From Granulosicoccaceae sp. 1_MG-2023 (GTDB lineage Bacteria > Pseudomonadota > Gammaproteobacteria > Granulosicoccales > Granulosicoccaceae), in assembly GCA_030546905.1 (NCBI GenBank), contig JAUOPI010000012.1, positions 1-64,000 on the forward strand: DNA of 64,000 nt. The letters are read 5' to 3'. Position 1 is the first letter of the stretch; every line of letters starts with the position of its first letter. The translations under genes and the position numbers were made by a program. Of this stretch, positions 44,290 through 53,752 are shown piece by piece. The notes under the pieces were generated by a model, which saw only the letters and a program-made list of their open reading frames with translations, was not told where the DNA came from and did no database searches.

Positions 44290-45564
44290 TCACCCCCTCC
44301 CCAACGTCTCCTGCCACCGGTTCAGCAAACGCATATCGCCTTCCTCGGTTTCTTCGAGCATTTCAAACAAACGGACAAAGGTCACTGACAGGATCAGGTA
44401 GTTGATCTTTTTCTGTTCGATAAACTCACTCTTGTATTCCTGCATTTTCTGCATTTCGTAGTCATCCGGCACGCGCGGGGCTGTGGTGCTGACGGTGACG
44501 TATTGATGGCTGAAACGCTTGAAGCGCAGTACTGTTTCGGCGAGGCGGAAGAGGCCGTGGTAGTTGACGCGGCTTTTGACCGTGCGCACTTCGATAGCGT
44601 TGATTTGGGCTTCGCTGTCGCGGATCAGGTTGTCGGCGTCGTAGAACATCTCTTCGCGGATGGCGACGAGGAATTCGCGTTCGAAGGCGAGGAAGATGAG
44701 CTGTTGTTTGAGCGCACGCAGGCGGTCGTCGTCCGGCGCCTGCTTGAGCAGGTTGTCGGTGCGGCGGACCATTCTGTCGATGTCGTTCAGCTCGGTGGAG
44801 ATGCCGGTGTCGGTGGTGCGGGTGTTCTCGGTTTCGTATTTGTCGAGAAACCACTGCACGGATTTGTTGAGGCTGGTGAACTTCTCGTCGAGTTCGCGCC
44901 GGGCGTCGCCTTGCTTGTAGTAGGTGTAGCCGGCGGCGGCACCTAACAGAAGGGCGAGCAGCACCAGCCATTTCAGCCAGCCGCTGCCGCCGGCGTGTGA
45001 GCGGCGGGCAGGTTGGGACGGCGGGCGTTTTTTGCCGGCCGCTGCGGGTTTGTTGCTGATCGGCGGCGGTGGCGGGCTTGCCGGTTCGTCTGCCGGGTTG
45101 GAGAGCGATTCGATAACGCCGACGTGCTGCGCGTACATGGTGCCGCTGTCGCCGGTGTAGTTGCCGGGGGCGGCTTGCGGTGCGACCGCTGCGCCGGGCG
45201 GGGCGGTGTCGATCTCGAAGCGGAACGGGACCTGGCCGATGATGACGATGTCGCCCTGGCCAAGCGGGCTTGTGCCGTTGACGCGCTGGTCGTTGACGAA
45301 GACGCCGTTGGCGCTGTTGAGATCCTCGATCAGCCAGCGATTGCCGATGAAGCTGATGCGGGCGTGGTGACGCGACATCTTGTTGTATTTGATGGTGATG
45401 CTGTTGTCGTCGCTGCGGCCGATGGACTCGTCCTGTACGCCGAGCCGGATGTCCAGATTGCGCAGGCTCTCGTCAAGCATCACGTCAAGGCAAACCAGTC
45501 TGGCTGCCGGGGATGCATTGCCCGAGTAGATAACCGTCTCGTCGTTGTCGCCTGGCATAGTCAA
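44290..45564 (-). CDS. FHA-domain membrane protein
   Basis: 424 aa. The FHA domain spans about 35-115: SIGRSDDNSI, MSRHHARI and SANGVFVNDQRV are the phosphothreonine-binding loops. A Pro-rich linker (about 120-195) leads to a single membrane span near 196-215, then a coiled, mostly helical C-terminal domain of about 200 residues with no family I know. The FHA domain faces the cytoplasm if the C-terminal part is periplasmic. Divergent from a PP2C phosphatase gene, so the pair likely forms part of a Ser/Thr phosphorylation circuit; no kinase gene is in the window. Confidence 0.9.
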   Translation of the reverse strand: MTMPGDNDETVIYSGNASPAARLVCLDVMLDESLRNLDIRLGVQDESIGRSDDNSITIKYNKMSRHHARISFIGNRWLIEDLNSANGVFVNDQRVNGTSPLGQGDIVIIGQVPFRFEIDTAPPGAAVAPQAAPGNYTGDSGTMYAQHVGVIESLSNPADEPASPPPPPISNKPAAAGKKRPPSQPARRSHAGGSGWLKWLVLLALLLGAAAGYTYYKQGDARRELDEKFTSLNKSVQWFLDKYETENTRTTDTGISTELNDIDRMVRRTDNLLKQAPDDDRLRALKQQLIFLAFEREFLVAIREEMFYDADNLIRDSEAQINAIEVRTVKSRVNYHGLFRLAETVLRFKRFSHQYVTVSTTAPRVPDDYEMQKMQEYKSEFIEQKKINYLILSVTFVRLFEMLEETEEGDMRLLNRWQETLGRG

Positions 45565-45795
45565 AATACTCTCCCGGTATGTTTGCTGGCACTGGATGAT
45601 CTGCGCGCTAGTATAACGCTGCCGTGACTGGATATTCAGCCTGAGATTGGGGTAACGTCATGAGTGTAGGTGAGCGGGCGGCGACGGTGTTTACGCTTTA
45701 GTCTAGTTGTCGGATTTTCGTCACCTCTGTTACAACAAGACATCAGCGGTCGCGGCCGTGGCCGTTTCTCTATGTTCAATCCACCGGAAGGTTGA

Positions 45796-46596
45796 ATGAA
45801 GTTTCAAGCTCACTACCTGACTGACGTCGGGCGTACACGTTCGCATAACGAGGATTTTGCTCATTCCGATCCGGAGGCTGGCTTGCTGGTAGTAGCCGAT
45901 GGTATGGGCGGTCACGGCGCCGGTGAAGTGGCCAGTGAGTTGGCTACTAACGCGGTGGTCGGGGCGATCGGCCGCTTTGTCAGCGGCGAGGAGCCCGCGC
46001 CGGTGGCTGAGGCCGTTGAGCCGGCCGTTGACGACGAGGAGCGCACCGTTCAGGCCATGCCTAACCCGGTGATACAGGTTGTCAATCAGGCCGTTTCAGA
46101 AGCCAATCAGGCCGTCTACAACGAGAACAAATCATCCGGCTTTGCCGATGGCATTGGTATGGGGACGACGCTGGTGGGTTTGTGGCGCTTGGGCAGTTTG
46201 CGCGAGGTGGCCTTGTTTCAGGTCGGTGACAGCCGGATTTATCTTTTTCGCGACGGCAAGCTGTTGTTGCTGACGCGCGATCACACCGCTTATCAGGAAT
46301 GGGAACGAAATGGCCGGACAGGCCCGGCGCCGCCCGGGAACCTGATTCTGCGCGCGGTGGGCTTGTTTCCCGAGGTGAAAGCCGATGTGCGGATTCAGTC
46401 AGTGCATCCCGGTGATGTCTTTCTGCTCTGCTCGGACGGATTGACGGCGATGCTGGATGACGGGGAAATCGAGAATTACGTGCGCGAAGGCAGTGAAGAT
46501 CCGCAAGAGCTTAATGCGCGTTTGGTCTCGGCGGCCAATGCGCGTGGCGGTCACGACAATATTACGGTCATAACGGCGCGGTTTGACGCAGCATAG
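45796..46596 (+). CDS. PP2C-family protein phosphatase
   Basis: 266 aa. Metal-binding and catalytic motifs: HNEDFAHS, VVADGMGGHGAGE, GMGTTLVGL, QVGDSRIYLF, LTRDHT, LCSDGLTAM and GGHDNITVI. It is a bacterial Stp1-type Ser/Thr phosphatase, with an inserted acidic loop (about 75-105) of unknown use. GGAAGG lies 5 nt before ATG 45796. It probably dephosphorylates the FHA partner or its targets. Confidence 0.95.
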   Translation: MKFQAHYLTDVGRTRSHNEDFAHSDPEAGLLVVADGMGGHGAGEVASELATNAVVGAIGRFVSGEEPAPVAEAVEPAVDDEERTVQAMPNPVIQVVNQAVSEANQAVYNENKSSGFADGIGMGTTLVGLWRLGSLREVALFQVGDSRIYLFRDGKLLLLTRDHTAYQEWERNGRTGPAPPGNLILRAVGLFPEVKADVRIQSVHPGDVFLLCSDGLTAMLDDGEIENYVREGSEDPQELNARLVSAANARGGHDNITVITARFDAA

Positions 46597-46608
46597 TGCT
46601 GCGTGGTG

Positions 46609-46695
46609 TCAGGCCGTGAGGGTGGTGGTGCGCTTATAGCGATGGCGCAGATCGGCCAACAATACAGTCACACCCAGTAGAATAAATAAGCTCAT
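46609..46695 (-). CDS. 28-aa small membrane protein
   Basis: ATG 46695 follows a very good ribosome-binding site (AGGAGA, 5 nt spacing) and is read as MSLFILLGVTVLLADLRHR plus a basic Thr-rich tail. One membrane span followed by Arg/His/Lys residues gives an N-out or hairpin-free topology. Micro-proteins of this shape often tune membrane complexes. It lies convergent to the PP2C gene and is likely missed by standard gene callers. The ribosome-binding site and composition are the only evidence. Confidence 0.5.
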   Translation of the reverse strand: MSLFILLGVTVLLADLRHRYKRTTTLTA

Positions 46696-46829
46696 ATCTC
46701 TCCTAAAGCACGGTGCGTTCCATCCGTGCTCTGTTCATCAGGAATACAAGCTTGTATCGGCGCAGACGCGCGCAATTGTAGGGCCGCGTTGTTGGCGGGC
46801 CGGGGCTTTGCTGTGCCTGTTGCGCGGGA

Positions 46830-47045
46830 TCAGTCCCGCGACGACAGCATAGCGGTCTCGCGCAGGTGTCCGAGTGGGTGTTCGGTGGCGGGCCCGGCCG
46901 GGCTGCTGGCCGGTGCCGGTTGCCGGCTCACTTGAACGCCGTCGGGTGGGAATGAGGCGCTGCAGATATAGAGCAGGGCAGCGCCGACGCTCAGTTCCAG
47001 TGCAATCAGCCAGTTAGGTACGTTCGTATTGGGTTGTGCGCTCAC
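46830..47045 (-). CDS. Possible 71-aa single-span membrane protein
   Basis: GTG start at 47045 with GGGGA upstream. Residues about 12-32 (WLIALELSVGAALLYICSASF) form one membrane span, and the rest is Pro/Ala-rich and polar. No family recognised. It lies downstream of amtB's terminator and would be read towards the 28-aa ORF. The intergenic interval 46597-47181 holds nothing else I can support. Confidence 0.4.
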   Translation of the reverse strand: MSAQPNTNVPNWLIALELSVGAALLYICSASFPPDGVQVSRQPAPASSPAGPATEHPLGHLRETAMLSSRD

Positions 47046-47181
47046 GGTAACAGTCCCCGGGGGTTGAACAATCCGATTCGTGACGTTGTTGCAGGTGTGT
47101 TGCTGGTTTGCTTATGGAAAATCCGCGCGGTTGGATTACGGGACCGGGCGGATGCTGAAAAGTGTGTTTTGCCTGTTGGCA

Positions 47182-47213
47182 TAAAAAGAGGGGCATCGTA
47201 ATGATGCCCCTCT
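47182..47213 (-). terminator. Terminator of glnK-amtB
   Basis: A perfect 11-bp stem, AGAGGGGCATC (47187-47197) with GATGCCCCTCT (47203-47213), 5-nt loop. On the minus strand a run of T follows. It lies 17 bp after the amtB stop. Confidence 0.93.
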
Positions 47214-47229
47214 GTAGTGCGCCGGATGA

Positions 47230-48483
47230 TCAGGACTTGCCTGTGAATTCCGGATAGGCTTCGAGACCGCACTCGGAGATGTCGACGCCTTCGTACTCTT
47301 CTTCGGGGCTGACACGCAGGCCCATGATGAGTTTGATGACGAACCAGACTGCCAGAGAGGCCAGGAAGGTCCAGGCGAAGATCACACCCATGCCCATCAG
47401 CTGAGCGCCGAGGGTTGCGTCACCGTTGGTGAAGGTAACCGCGATCAGGCCCCAGATACCGACGACGCCGTGTACAGAGATGGCACCGACCGGATCGTCG
47501 ATTTTCATCTTGTCGAGGAAGATGATGGAGAAGACAACCAGGACGCCACCGACAGCACCGATCAGGGATGCTTGCAGCGGAGCCGGGGTCAGCGGTTCAG
47601 CAGTGATGGCAACCAGACCGGCCAGTGCGCCGTTGAGCACCATGGTGAGGTCAGTTTTACCGAACAGCAGGCGGGCAGTGATCATCGCTGCAACAACACC
47701 ACCGGCTGCGGCCATATTGGTGTTAACGAAGACCAGTGAAACCGCGTTGGCTTCGTCGACGTTGGAGATCATCAGCTCAGAACCGCCGTTGAAACCGAAC
47801 CAGCCCATCCAGAGGATGAATGTGCCGAGAGTAGCCAGCGGCATGTTGGCACCCGGAATCGGGTTGATGCGGCCGTCAGCGCCGTATTTGCCTTTACGCG
47901 GGCCAAGCAGAAGTACACCGGCCAGAGCAGCAGCACCACCGCACATGTGAACCACACCGGAACCGGCGAAGTCGAGGAAACCGGCTGCGTCCAGAGCACC
48001 ACCGCCCCATTTCCAGTAACCCTGCAGCGGGTATACGAAAGAGGTGAAGATCACAGCGAACAGCAGGAAGGCCCAGAGTCGCATGCGCTCAGCTACAGCA
48101 CCGGACACGATGGACATGGAGGTAGCGACAAACACGACCTGGAAGAAGAAGTCCGACAGACCGGAGTAGTAAGGCGCGTCGTCTCCGCCGGCCAGTACTG
48201 ATGCGGCGTCATTGTCGGCGCTGCCGAGGATGCCACCGAAGCCGGGCCACCAGGGGCTGACCGGATCACCCGGGTACATGAGGTTGTAGCCCATCAGCAT
48301 GTACATGACACATGCGATGGCGAAAAGCGTAACGTTTTTGGTCAGAATTTCGGCCGTGTTTTTGGAGCGGACCAGACCGGCTTCGAGCATGGCGAAGCCG
48401 GCGGCCATCCACATGACCAATGCGCCGGACACGAGAAAGTAGAACGTGTCCAGGGCATAGCTAAGTTCAAGTACTTGTTCCAT
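47230..48483 (-). CDS. amtB: Ammonium transporter AmtB
   Basis: 417 aa with about eleven hydrophobic spans. The twin-His pore residues are seen in GVVHMCGGAAAL and in SVHGVVGIWG; FAMLEAGLVRSKNT is the conserved first-helix region. No signal peptide is obvious. The tail YEGVDISECGLEAYPEF is the usual C-terminal segment that binds GlnK. It follows glnK by 20 bp and shares its nitrogen-regulated promoter. Confidence 0.97.
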   Translation of the reverse strand: MEQVLELSYALDTFYFLVSGALVMWMAAGFAMLEAGLVRSKNTAEILTKNVTLFAIACVMYMLMGYNLMYPGDPVSPWWPGFGGILGSADNDAASVLAGGDDAPYYSGLSDFFFQVVFVATSMSIVSGAVAERMRLWAFLLFAVIFTSFVYPLQGYWKWGGGALDAAGFLDFAGSGVVHMCGGAAALAGVLLLGPRKGKYGADGRINPIPGANMPLATLGTFILWMGWFGFNGGSELMISNVDEANAVSLVFVNTNMAAAGGVVAAMITARLLFGKTDLTMVLNGALAGLVAITAEPLTPAPLQASLIGAVGGVLVVFSIIFLDKMKIDDPVGAISVHGVVGIWGLIAVTFTNGDATLGAQLMGMGVIFAWTFLASLAVWFVIKLIMGLRVSPEEEYEGVDISECGLEAYPEFTGKS

Positions 48484-48503
48484 TAATATCTCCCGTCAGG
48501 TTC

Positions 48504-48907
<404 letters not shown>

Positions 48908-48970
48908 TTATAAAAAACACTTACAAAACAGTTGGTTAGGCTTGTTTTGGCGAGCGATGCACCATAAAAA

Positions 48971-49018
48971 CGCACAGTCATTGTGCGCCAAAGTTGGGCG
49001 ATGCGCCATTGTGGTGCA
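48971..49018. promoter_or_regulatory. Two NtrC-type enhancer sites
   Basis: CGCACAGTCATTGTGCG (48971-48987) and TGCGCCATTGTGGTGCA (49002-49018) match the 17-bp GCAC-N9-GTGC palindrome bound by NtrC. Their starts are 31 bp apart, about three helical turns. They lie about 65-110 bp upstream of the sigma-54 promoter, a typical enhancer distance. A half site is at 48958-48963. Confidence 0.7.
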
Positions 49019-49100
49019 TTTGCGCGCTCAGCACAAAAAGTTGCGTCCCGGCGGCGAGGCGATACCATGCAATCAAGACGAAACTTAAGCGGGAAGACCT

Positions 49101-49361
49101 ATGATTGATGCACGTATATTTGATGAGATGGCTGACAAAATGGCCGGCTTTCTGCCGCCCGGCGTCAGTGAGCTGCGCGGGGATTTCGAGCGCAACGCCA
49201 AAGCGGTGATGCAAAGCACGCTGAGCAAAATGGATCTGGTCAGCCGCGAAGACTACGAAGTGCAGACGGCCCTGTTGCAGAAAAGCATGCAGCGTCTGAA
49301 AGAGCTTGAGGCCCGTGTCGGCGAGCTGGAAAGCCAGCTGCAGAACCGTTCTGAGGCATAA
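49101..49361 (+). CDS. ubiK: Ubiquinone biosynthesis accessory factor UbiK
   Basis: 86 aa. RIFDEMADKMAGFLPPG and RREF-like SREDYEVQTALLQK, ending in a coiled coil (LKELEARVGELESQLQN), are the marks of the YqiC/BMFP family. It supports the UbiJ-Ubi complex in aerobic ubiquinone synthesis. GGGAAGA precedes the start. It lies between the glnK promoter and comM, a common order in gammaproteobacteria. Confidence 0.88.
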   Translation: MIDARIFDEMADKMAGFLPPGVSELRGDFERNAKAVMQSTLSKMDLVSREDYEVQTALLQKSMQRLKELEARVGELESQLQNRSEA

Positions 49362-49413
49362 AGCACAACACACTACCTGCCGGCCGCCCTGAGCGGCCAC
49401 TCCGGAGACAAGG

Positions 49414-50922
49414 ATGTCACTGGCTGTTATTCCCACCTGCGCCGTCAGCGGCGTCACCGCGCTTGCGGTCAATGTCGAGGTCCATCTCGGCGGCGGATTG
49501 CCTTCGCTTTCTATTGTCGGACTGCCCGAGACGGCGGTGCGCGAGAGCAAGGACCGCGTCCGTGCCGCGCTGCTCAATGCCGGTTTCGAGTTCCCCGCCA
49601 GGCGTATCACCATCAATCTGGCCCCGGCGGATCTGCCCAAACACGGCGGGCGTTTCGATCTGCCGATTGCCATCGGGATTCTTACCGCCTCCGGGCAGCT
49701 GCCGGCCGCGGCCGTGGAAGGCTGGGCGTTTGTTGGCGAGCTGGCCCTCGGCGGGGAGATCCGCGGTGTGGCCGGTGTGCTGCCGTCGGCGCTGTTTGCG
49801 GCCGGCCGGGCGCAGAAGCTGGTGGTGCCGCAGGACAACCGTGACGAGGCGGCTTTGGCCGGTGGCGGCAACTGTATTGCGGCACCGGATCTGTTGCGTT
49901 TGTGCGGTCATTTCTCCGGTGGTGAGCGCTTGCCCTTTATTGGTGCGGCAGCCTTCGATGCGCTGCAAAATCCCGTTCCCGGTGCGGATCTGGTCGATGT
50001 AAAGGGGCAGCATATGGCCCGCCGTGCACTGGAGATCGCCGCCGCGGGCGGACACAATCTGCTGTTCAGCGGTCCGCCCGGGACCGGCAAGTCCATGCTT
50101 GCCAGCCGTTTGCCCGGTATTTTGCCGCCGATGACCCGCGCCGAAGCACTGGAAACCGCCTCGGTGGCCTCGGTCAGTCAGGCCGGTATTGATCCGGCGC
50201 GGTTTTTTATCCGCCCGTTCCGCGCGCCGCACCATACCGCCTCGGGCGTGGCGCTGGTCGGCGGCGGCAGCCATCCCAAACCCGGTGAAATTTCTCTGGC
50301 GCATAACGGCGTGCTGTTTCTCGATGAGCTGCCGGAATTCAGCCGGCAGGTGCTGGAGGTGCTGCGTGAACCGCTGGAAACCGGGCATATCACCATTTCC
50401 CGCGCCGGGCGGCAGGCGGATTTCCCGGCCCGCTTTCAGCTGGTGGCGGCGATGAATCCCTGTCCCTGCGGGCACTTCGGTGACGAGGGCAGGGAATGTC
50501 GCTGCACACCGGCGCAGATTGCGCGCTATCAGGCGCGGGTCTCGGGGCCGTTTCTGGACCGGATTGACCTGCGCGTCAGTGTCGGACGGCTGGATCTGAG
50601 CGTGCTGCGGCAAAATGCCGCACCGGCTGAATCGTCGGCGGCGGTGCGTCAGCGGGTGCTGGCCGCCAGAGAGCGGCAGTTGCAGCGCGCCGGTGTGGCC
50701 AATGCCGGATTAAACGGTGAGATGTTGCAGACGCATTGCCGGCTCAGCGCCGATGACGAGTGCTTTCTGGAGTCGGTGATGCAGCGCCTGCAGTTGTCCA
50801 TGCGCGCCTATGCCCGGATCCTGCGCACGGCACGCACCATCGCGGATCTGGCGGAGGCGGAGCAGATTGGCCGTGCGCATTTGCTCGAAGCGCTGAATTA
50901 CCGTAATGAACCGGGTGCCTGA
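49414..50922 (+). CDS. comM: YifB/ComM-family Mg-chelatase-like ATPase
   Basis: 502 aa. An N-terminal Lon-protease-like domain (LPSLSIVGLPETAVRESKDRV; NLAPADLPK) is followed by an AAA+ domain with Walker A SGPPGTGKSML and Walker B VLFLDELPEF, and a C-terminal Mg-chelatase domain. A Cys group (CPCGHFGDEGRECRC) is typical. ComM is a hexameric helicase helping branch migration in natural transformation; members are also found in species not known to be competent. Confidence 0.95.
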   Translation: MSLAVIPTCAVSGVTALAVNVEVHLGGGLPSLSIVGLPETAVRESKDRVRAALLNAGFEFPARRITINLAPADLPKHGGRFDLPIAIGILTASGQLPAAAVEGWAFVGELALGGEIRGVAGVLPSALFAAGRAQKLVVPQDNRDEAALAGGGNCIAAPDLLRLCGHFSGGERLPFIGAAAFDALQNPVPGADLVDVKGQHMARRALEIAAAGGHNLLFSGPPGTGKSMLASRLPGILPPMTRAEALETASVASVSQAGIDPARFFIRPFRAPHHTASGVALVGGGSHPKPGEISLAHNGVLFLDELPEFSRQVLEVLREPLETGHITISRAGRQADFPARFQLVAAMNPCPCGHFGDEGRECRCTPAQIARYQARVSGPFLDRIDLRVSVGRLDLSVLRQNAAPAESSAAVRQRVLAARERQLQRAGVANAGLNGEMLQTHCRLSADDECFLESVMQRLQLSMRAYARILRTARTIADLAEAEQIGRAHLLEALNYRNEPGA

Positions 50923-51002
50923 GCGCCGCCCGGCGGGGTTCCCAAGCCCGGCTGCTTGCTTTAACCTTGCGCGCGTCTCTGTGACGGTGAGTAAACACAC
51001 TT

Positions 51003-51377
51003 ATGTCTGTAATACGTTGGATTCTCGGTAAGTTGATCCTGATCTGGAACCGCCTGACCTGGCCGCAGGCCACGCAGCGTTCCCCTGAAGCGCAGGCAGC
51101 GGTCGATAAGGCGCTGGGCAACTACGAACTCTTTGAACTGACGGCCTGTCCGTTTTGCGTCAAGGTGCGCCGTGAAACCCGGCGTTTGGGGATTGAGCAG
51201 ATCCCGCGGCGGAATGTGCGCGAAGAGCCGGCCGCAAAAGAAGCACTGCTGGCCGGTGGCGGCAAGTATCAGGTGCCGTGCCTGCGGGTTCAGGCCGCTG
51301 ACGGCGCATCAGAATGGCTTTACGAGTCGGACGATATCATCGCCCGTCTGCAGGCCGACTTCCCCGCAGCGGGCTGA
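51003..51377 (+). CDS. Membrane-anchored glutaredoxin-like protein
   Basis: 124 aa. A hydrophobic N-terminal segment (IRWILGKLILIWNRL) is followed by a glutaredoxin fold: ELTACPFCVKVRRET with the CPFC redox site, KYQVPCLRV with the cis-Pro, and a C-terminal helix with ESDDIIARL. It probably reduces disulfides or glutathione adducts at the inner membrane face. It converges on the acyltransferase gene with a 12-bp gap. Confidence 0.88.
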   Translation: MSVIRWILGKLILIWNRLTWPQATQRSPEAQAAVDKALGNYELFELTACPFCVKVRRETRRLGIEQIPRRNVREEPAAKEALLAGGGKYQVPCLRVQAADGASEWLYESDDIIARLQADFPAAG

Positions 51378-51389
51378 CCCCGCTTTGCG

Positions 51390-52316
51390 CTAGCGGCGCC
51401 GGGGGCGGTAACGGCGTTTACCGCCTTCGGGCAGCAGCGAAAATCGCTTATAGCTCCACAGATACTGCTCGGGTCCGCACCTGACGCAGGCTTCGACCAT
51501 CGCGTTCAGCGCCGTGGCGGCGGTCTGCGGATCGCTGTCGCACAGTGTCGGCGGGCTTTTCAGATAATGCATTTCATAGCCTGACTTCAGGCGCTTCATC
51601 ACGCAGAACACCACCGGCGCACGGGCGCGGGCGGCCAGTTTGCAGAGCAATGTCATGGTGCAGGCCGGCTGGCCGAAAAACGGTGCAAACACGCCGCCTT
51701 CCCGGTCCGGTTCCTGATCGGGCAGAATTCCGACGACTTTTTTCTCGTGCAGGGCTTTGAGCACCATGCGCACGCCGCGCGGCGTGGCCGGCGCGTTCTG
51801 GCTGCCGAAGCGGCTGCGGGCCTGGCAGACAATCGGGTCCATGGCCCGTGAACGCGAGGGGCGGTACATATTGATCATCGGATGACGGCAGCCGATGTGC
51901 GTGGTAATCAGCTCCCAGGCGCCGATATGCGGGCTGGCCAGGATCACGCCGCGGTTCAAGGCCAGTGCCTCGTCGAAGATTTCGCGGTTGACCTCACGCA
52001 CGATCAGCTTTTGCAGGCGGGCCTGCGGCCAGCGCCACATGGCGGCGATTTCCCACAGTGCGCGGCCGGTGTGTTCGAGGCTGTTCAGGCCGAGTCGCTC
52101 GCGTTCCCGGTCGCTCTGCTCAGGGAAGCACAGGGCCAGATTGGTGCGTGTGATGTCGCGTTCGCGGGTGGGCAGATACCAGAACAACCGGCCGGTCAGG
52201 CGCCCCAGCGCGTGCAGCGCCGGCAGCGGCAGCCACGACAGGGCCGTCAGCACGGCGCTGAGCACATAGGTCTTGCGTTGTGTGGCCGGGGGCGGCTGGG
52301 AGTCGGCGCTGTTCAT
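51390..52316 (-). CDS. LpxL/LpxM-type lipid A acyltransferase
   Basis: 308 aa from ATG 52316; the frame continues upstream but its translation loses the family pattern. A hydrophobic N-terminal segment (AVLTALSWLPLPALHALGRL) anchors it in the inner membrane. The catalytic H-x4-E is in ASPHIGAWEL, and GILPDQEPDREGGVFAPFFGQPA is diagnostic. It adds a secondary acyl chain to lipid A. Which of LpxL or LpxM it is cannot be told here. A strong minus-strand terminator hairpin lies 61 bp upstream of its start. Confidence 0.88.
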   Translation of the reverse strand: MNSADSQPPPATQRKTYVLSAVLTALSWLPLPALHALGRLTGRLFWYLPTRERDITRTNLALCFPEQSDRERERLGLNSLEHTGRALWEIAAMWRWPQARLQKLIVREVNREIFDEALALNRGVILASPHIGAWELITTHIGCRHPMINMYRPSRSRAMDPIVCQARSRFGSQNAPATPRGVRMVLKALHEKKVVGILPDQEPDREGGVFAPFFGQPACTMTLLCKLAARARAPVVFCVMKRLKSGYEMHYLKSPPTLCDSDPQTAATALNAMVEACVRCGPEQYLWSYKRFSLLPEGGKRRYRPRRR

Positions 52317-52376
52317 TCCGCGGCAGAGTACCGAGCAGTGGGCAGGCGGGCAAGTGCTTATCCCGGACCGCCGGAC

Positions 52377-52405
52377 AAAAAAAGGCCCGGCGTCCTGCCG
52401 GGCCT
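52377..52405 (-). terminator. Terminator hairpin in the leader of the acyltransferase gene
   Basis: Stem AGGCCCGGC/GCCGGGCCT (52383-52391 and 52397-52405), 5-nt loop, followed on the minus strand by seven T. No gene on this strand ends here. It must end a short upstream transcript, either a small RNA or an attenuated leader of the acyltransferase mRNA. Confidence 0.75.
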
Positions 52406-52545
52406 GAAACAGTGGCGCGTTTCCGTGCGCCGGGCGTTTGGCCTCACATAGGCTGTCCTGTATTCTCGCGCCTGAAGTCCCTGACGCGTCATCCCTGGAA
52501 CGCATAGACAGTATCACCCGCCTTGCGGGGGCGGTCTGTGGGAGA
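52377..52545 (-). ncRNA. Candidate small RNA or attenuated leader
   Basis: The strand that ends in the terminator at 52377 has several further hairpins upstream: GGCGC/GCGCC (52414-52431), a GACGCGTC palindrome (52482-52489) and CCGCC/GGCGG (52518-52534). The 5' end is not defined and no clear promoter is seen. I compared it in mind with 6S, tmRNA, SRP and RNase P RNA and found none of their signature segments. Confidence 0.3.
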
Positions 52546-52602
52546 AATCTGTCAGCCTTTGTAAGAAAACCCTGAATCTTCTTTACGCAATCGGATGCTC
52601 TT

Positions 52603-53058
52603 GTGATTGGTCTTATACAACGTGTTTCTTCCGCCTCGGTGACGGTGGACGGGGAAGTTACCGGCGCGATTGATGCCGGTTTGCTGGTGCTGTTGGGTGT
52701 GGAGAAGGGCGATACGCGCTATCAGGCAGACCGTCTGCTGGAGCGTTTGCTGCGCTACCGCGTTTTCCCCGATGCGCAGGGACGGATGAATCTGGGCCTG
52801 GCCGATAGCGGCGGCGGTTTGTTGCTGGTCTCGCAGTTCACGCTGGCCGCCGACACGCGGCGCGGCCTGCGGCCGGGCTTTTCCACCGCTGCGCCGCCGG
52901 CGGAGGCCGAAGCGCTGTATGACTATATGCTGGCGCAGGCGCGTGAGCAGCATAGTCCGGTGGCGGCGGGGCGCTTTGGCGCGGATATGCAGGTCTCCCT
53001 GACCAATGACGGGCCTGTGACCTTCTGGTTGCAGGTGTCGCCGCAGACCACGGGCTGA
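52603..53058 (+). CDS. dtd: D-aminoacyl-tRNA deacylase
   Basis: 151 aa from GTG 52603 ([15 protein letters not shown] is the usual start). [17 protein letters not shown] and the cross-subunit NDGPVTFWL (Gly-cisPro) motif identify it. It removes D-amino acids wrongly attached to tRNA. The ribosome-binding site is weak. It stands alone before the his operon. Confidence 0.94.
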   Translation: MIGLIQRVSSASVTVDGEVTGAIDAGLLVLLGVEKGDTRYQADRLLERLLRYRVFPDAQGRMNLGLADSGGGLLLVSQFTLAADTRRGLRPGFSTAAPPAEAEALYDYMLAQAREQHSPVAAGRFGADMQVSLTNDGPVTFWLQVSPQTTG

Positions 53059-53155
53059 GCGGTGGCGCGGGGATGCGTGTCTGAGGCTGGGGTTTGGCCG
53101 CGCTTCGGTGTATCCTTGGCGGTTTTCCGGCCTGCTTCTGGAGAGCGAAATTACT

Positions 53156-53749
53156 ATGGCAGCGCGTACAGCCGACGTCACCCGCGATACCTTCGAAACC
53201 AAGGTCCGCGTCAGTCTTAATCTCGATGGCACCGGCAAGGGGCAATTCGGCAGCGGTGTGCCGTTTCTCGATCATATGCTCGACCAGATTTCCCGTCACG
53301 GCGTGGTGGATCTTGAGGTGCACTGCAACGGTGATATCGAGATCGATGATCACCACACGGTCGAGGATATCGGCATTACCTTTGGCCAGGCGGTCGCGAA
53401 GGCGGTCGGCGACAAGCGCGGCATCATGCGTTACGGCCATGCCTATGTGCCGCTCGATGAGTCCCTGTCTCGGGTGGTGATTGATTTCTCCGGCCGGCCG
53501 GGGCTGCATTTCAACTGTGATTTCGTGCGTGACCGGGTTGGCAGTTTCGATGTGGATCTGGTGTCGGAATTCTTTCAGGGTTTTGTCAATCACGCTAATG
53601 TCACATTGCACATCGATAATCTGCGCGGCAAAAACGAACACCACAAGATCGAGACGATCTTTAAAGCCTTCGGTCGTGCGCTGCGCTTTGCCTGCGAACG
53701 CGATCCGCGTCAGTCCGGTGTAATGCCGTCGACCAAGGGAAGTCTCTGA
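53156..53749 (+). CDS. hisB: Imidazoleglycerol-phosphate dehydratase
   Basis: 197 aa from ATG 53156, with GGAGAG upstream. This is the monofunctional form without the histidinol-phosphatase domain of E. coli. Metal-binding His motifs: [20 protein letters not shown] and KNEHHKIE, with [11 protein letters not shown]. It is the first gene of hisBHAFIE-tatABC in this window; hisG, hisD and hisC are elsewhere. Confidence 0.97.
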   Translation: MAARTADVTRDTFETKVRVSLNLDGTGKGQFGSGVPFLDHMLDQISRHGVVDLEVHCNGDIEIDDHHTVEDIGITFGQAVAKAVGDKRGIMRYGHAYVPLDESLSRVVIDFSGRPGLHFNCDFVRDRVGSFDVDLVSEFFQGFVNHANVTLHIDNLRGKNEHHKIETIFKAFGRALRFACERDPRQSGVMPSTKGSL

Positions 53750-53752
53750 TCC

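Noticed and set aside
52377-52545. 6S RNA, tmRNA, SRP RNA or RNase P RNA
   Set aside because: The conserved segments of these RNAs are absent; only a generic structured transcript ending in a terminator can be supported.
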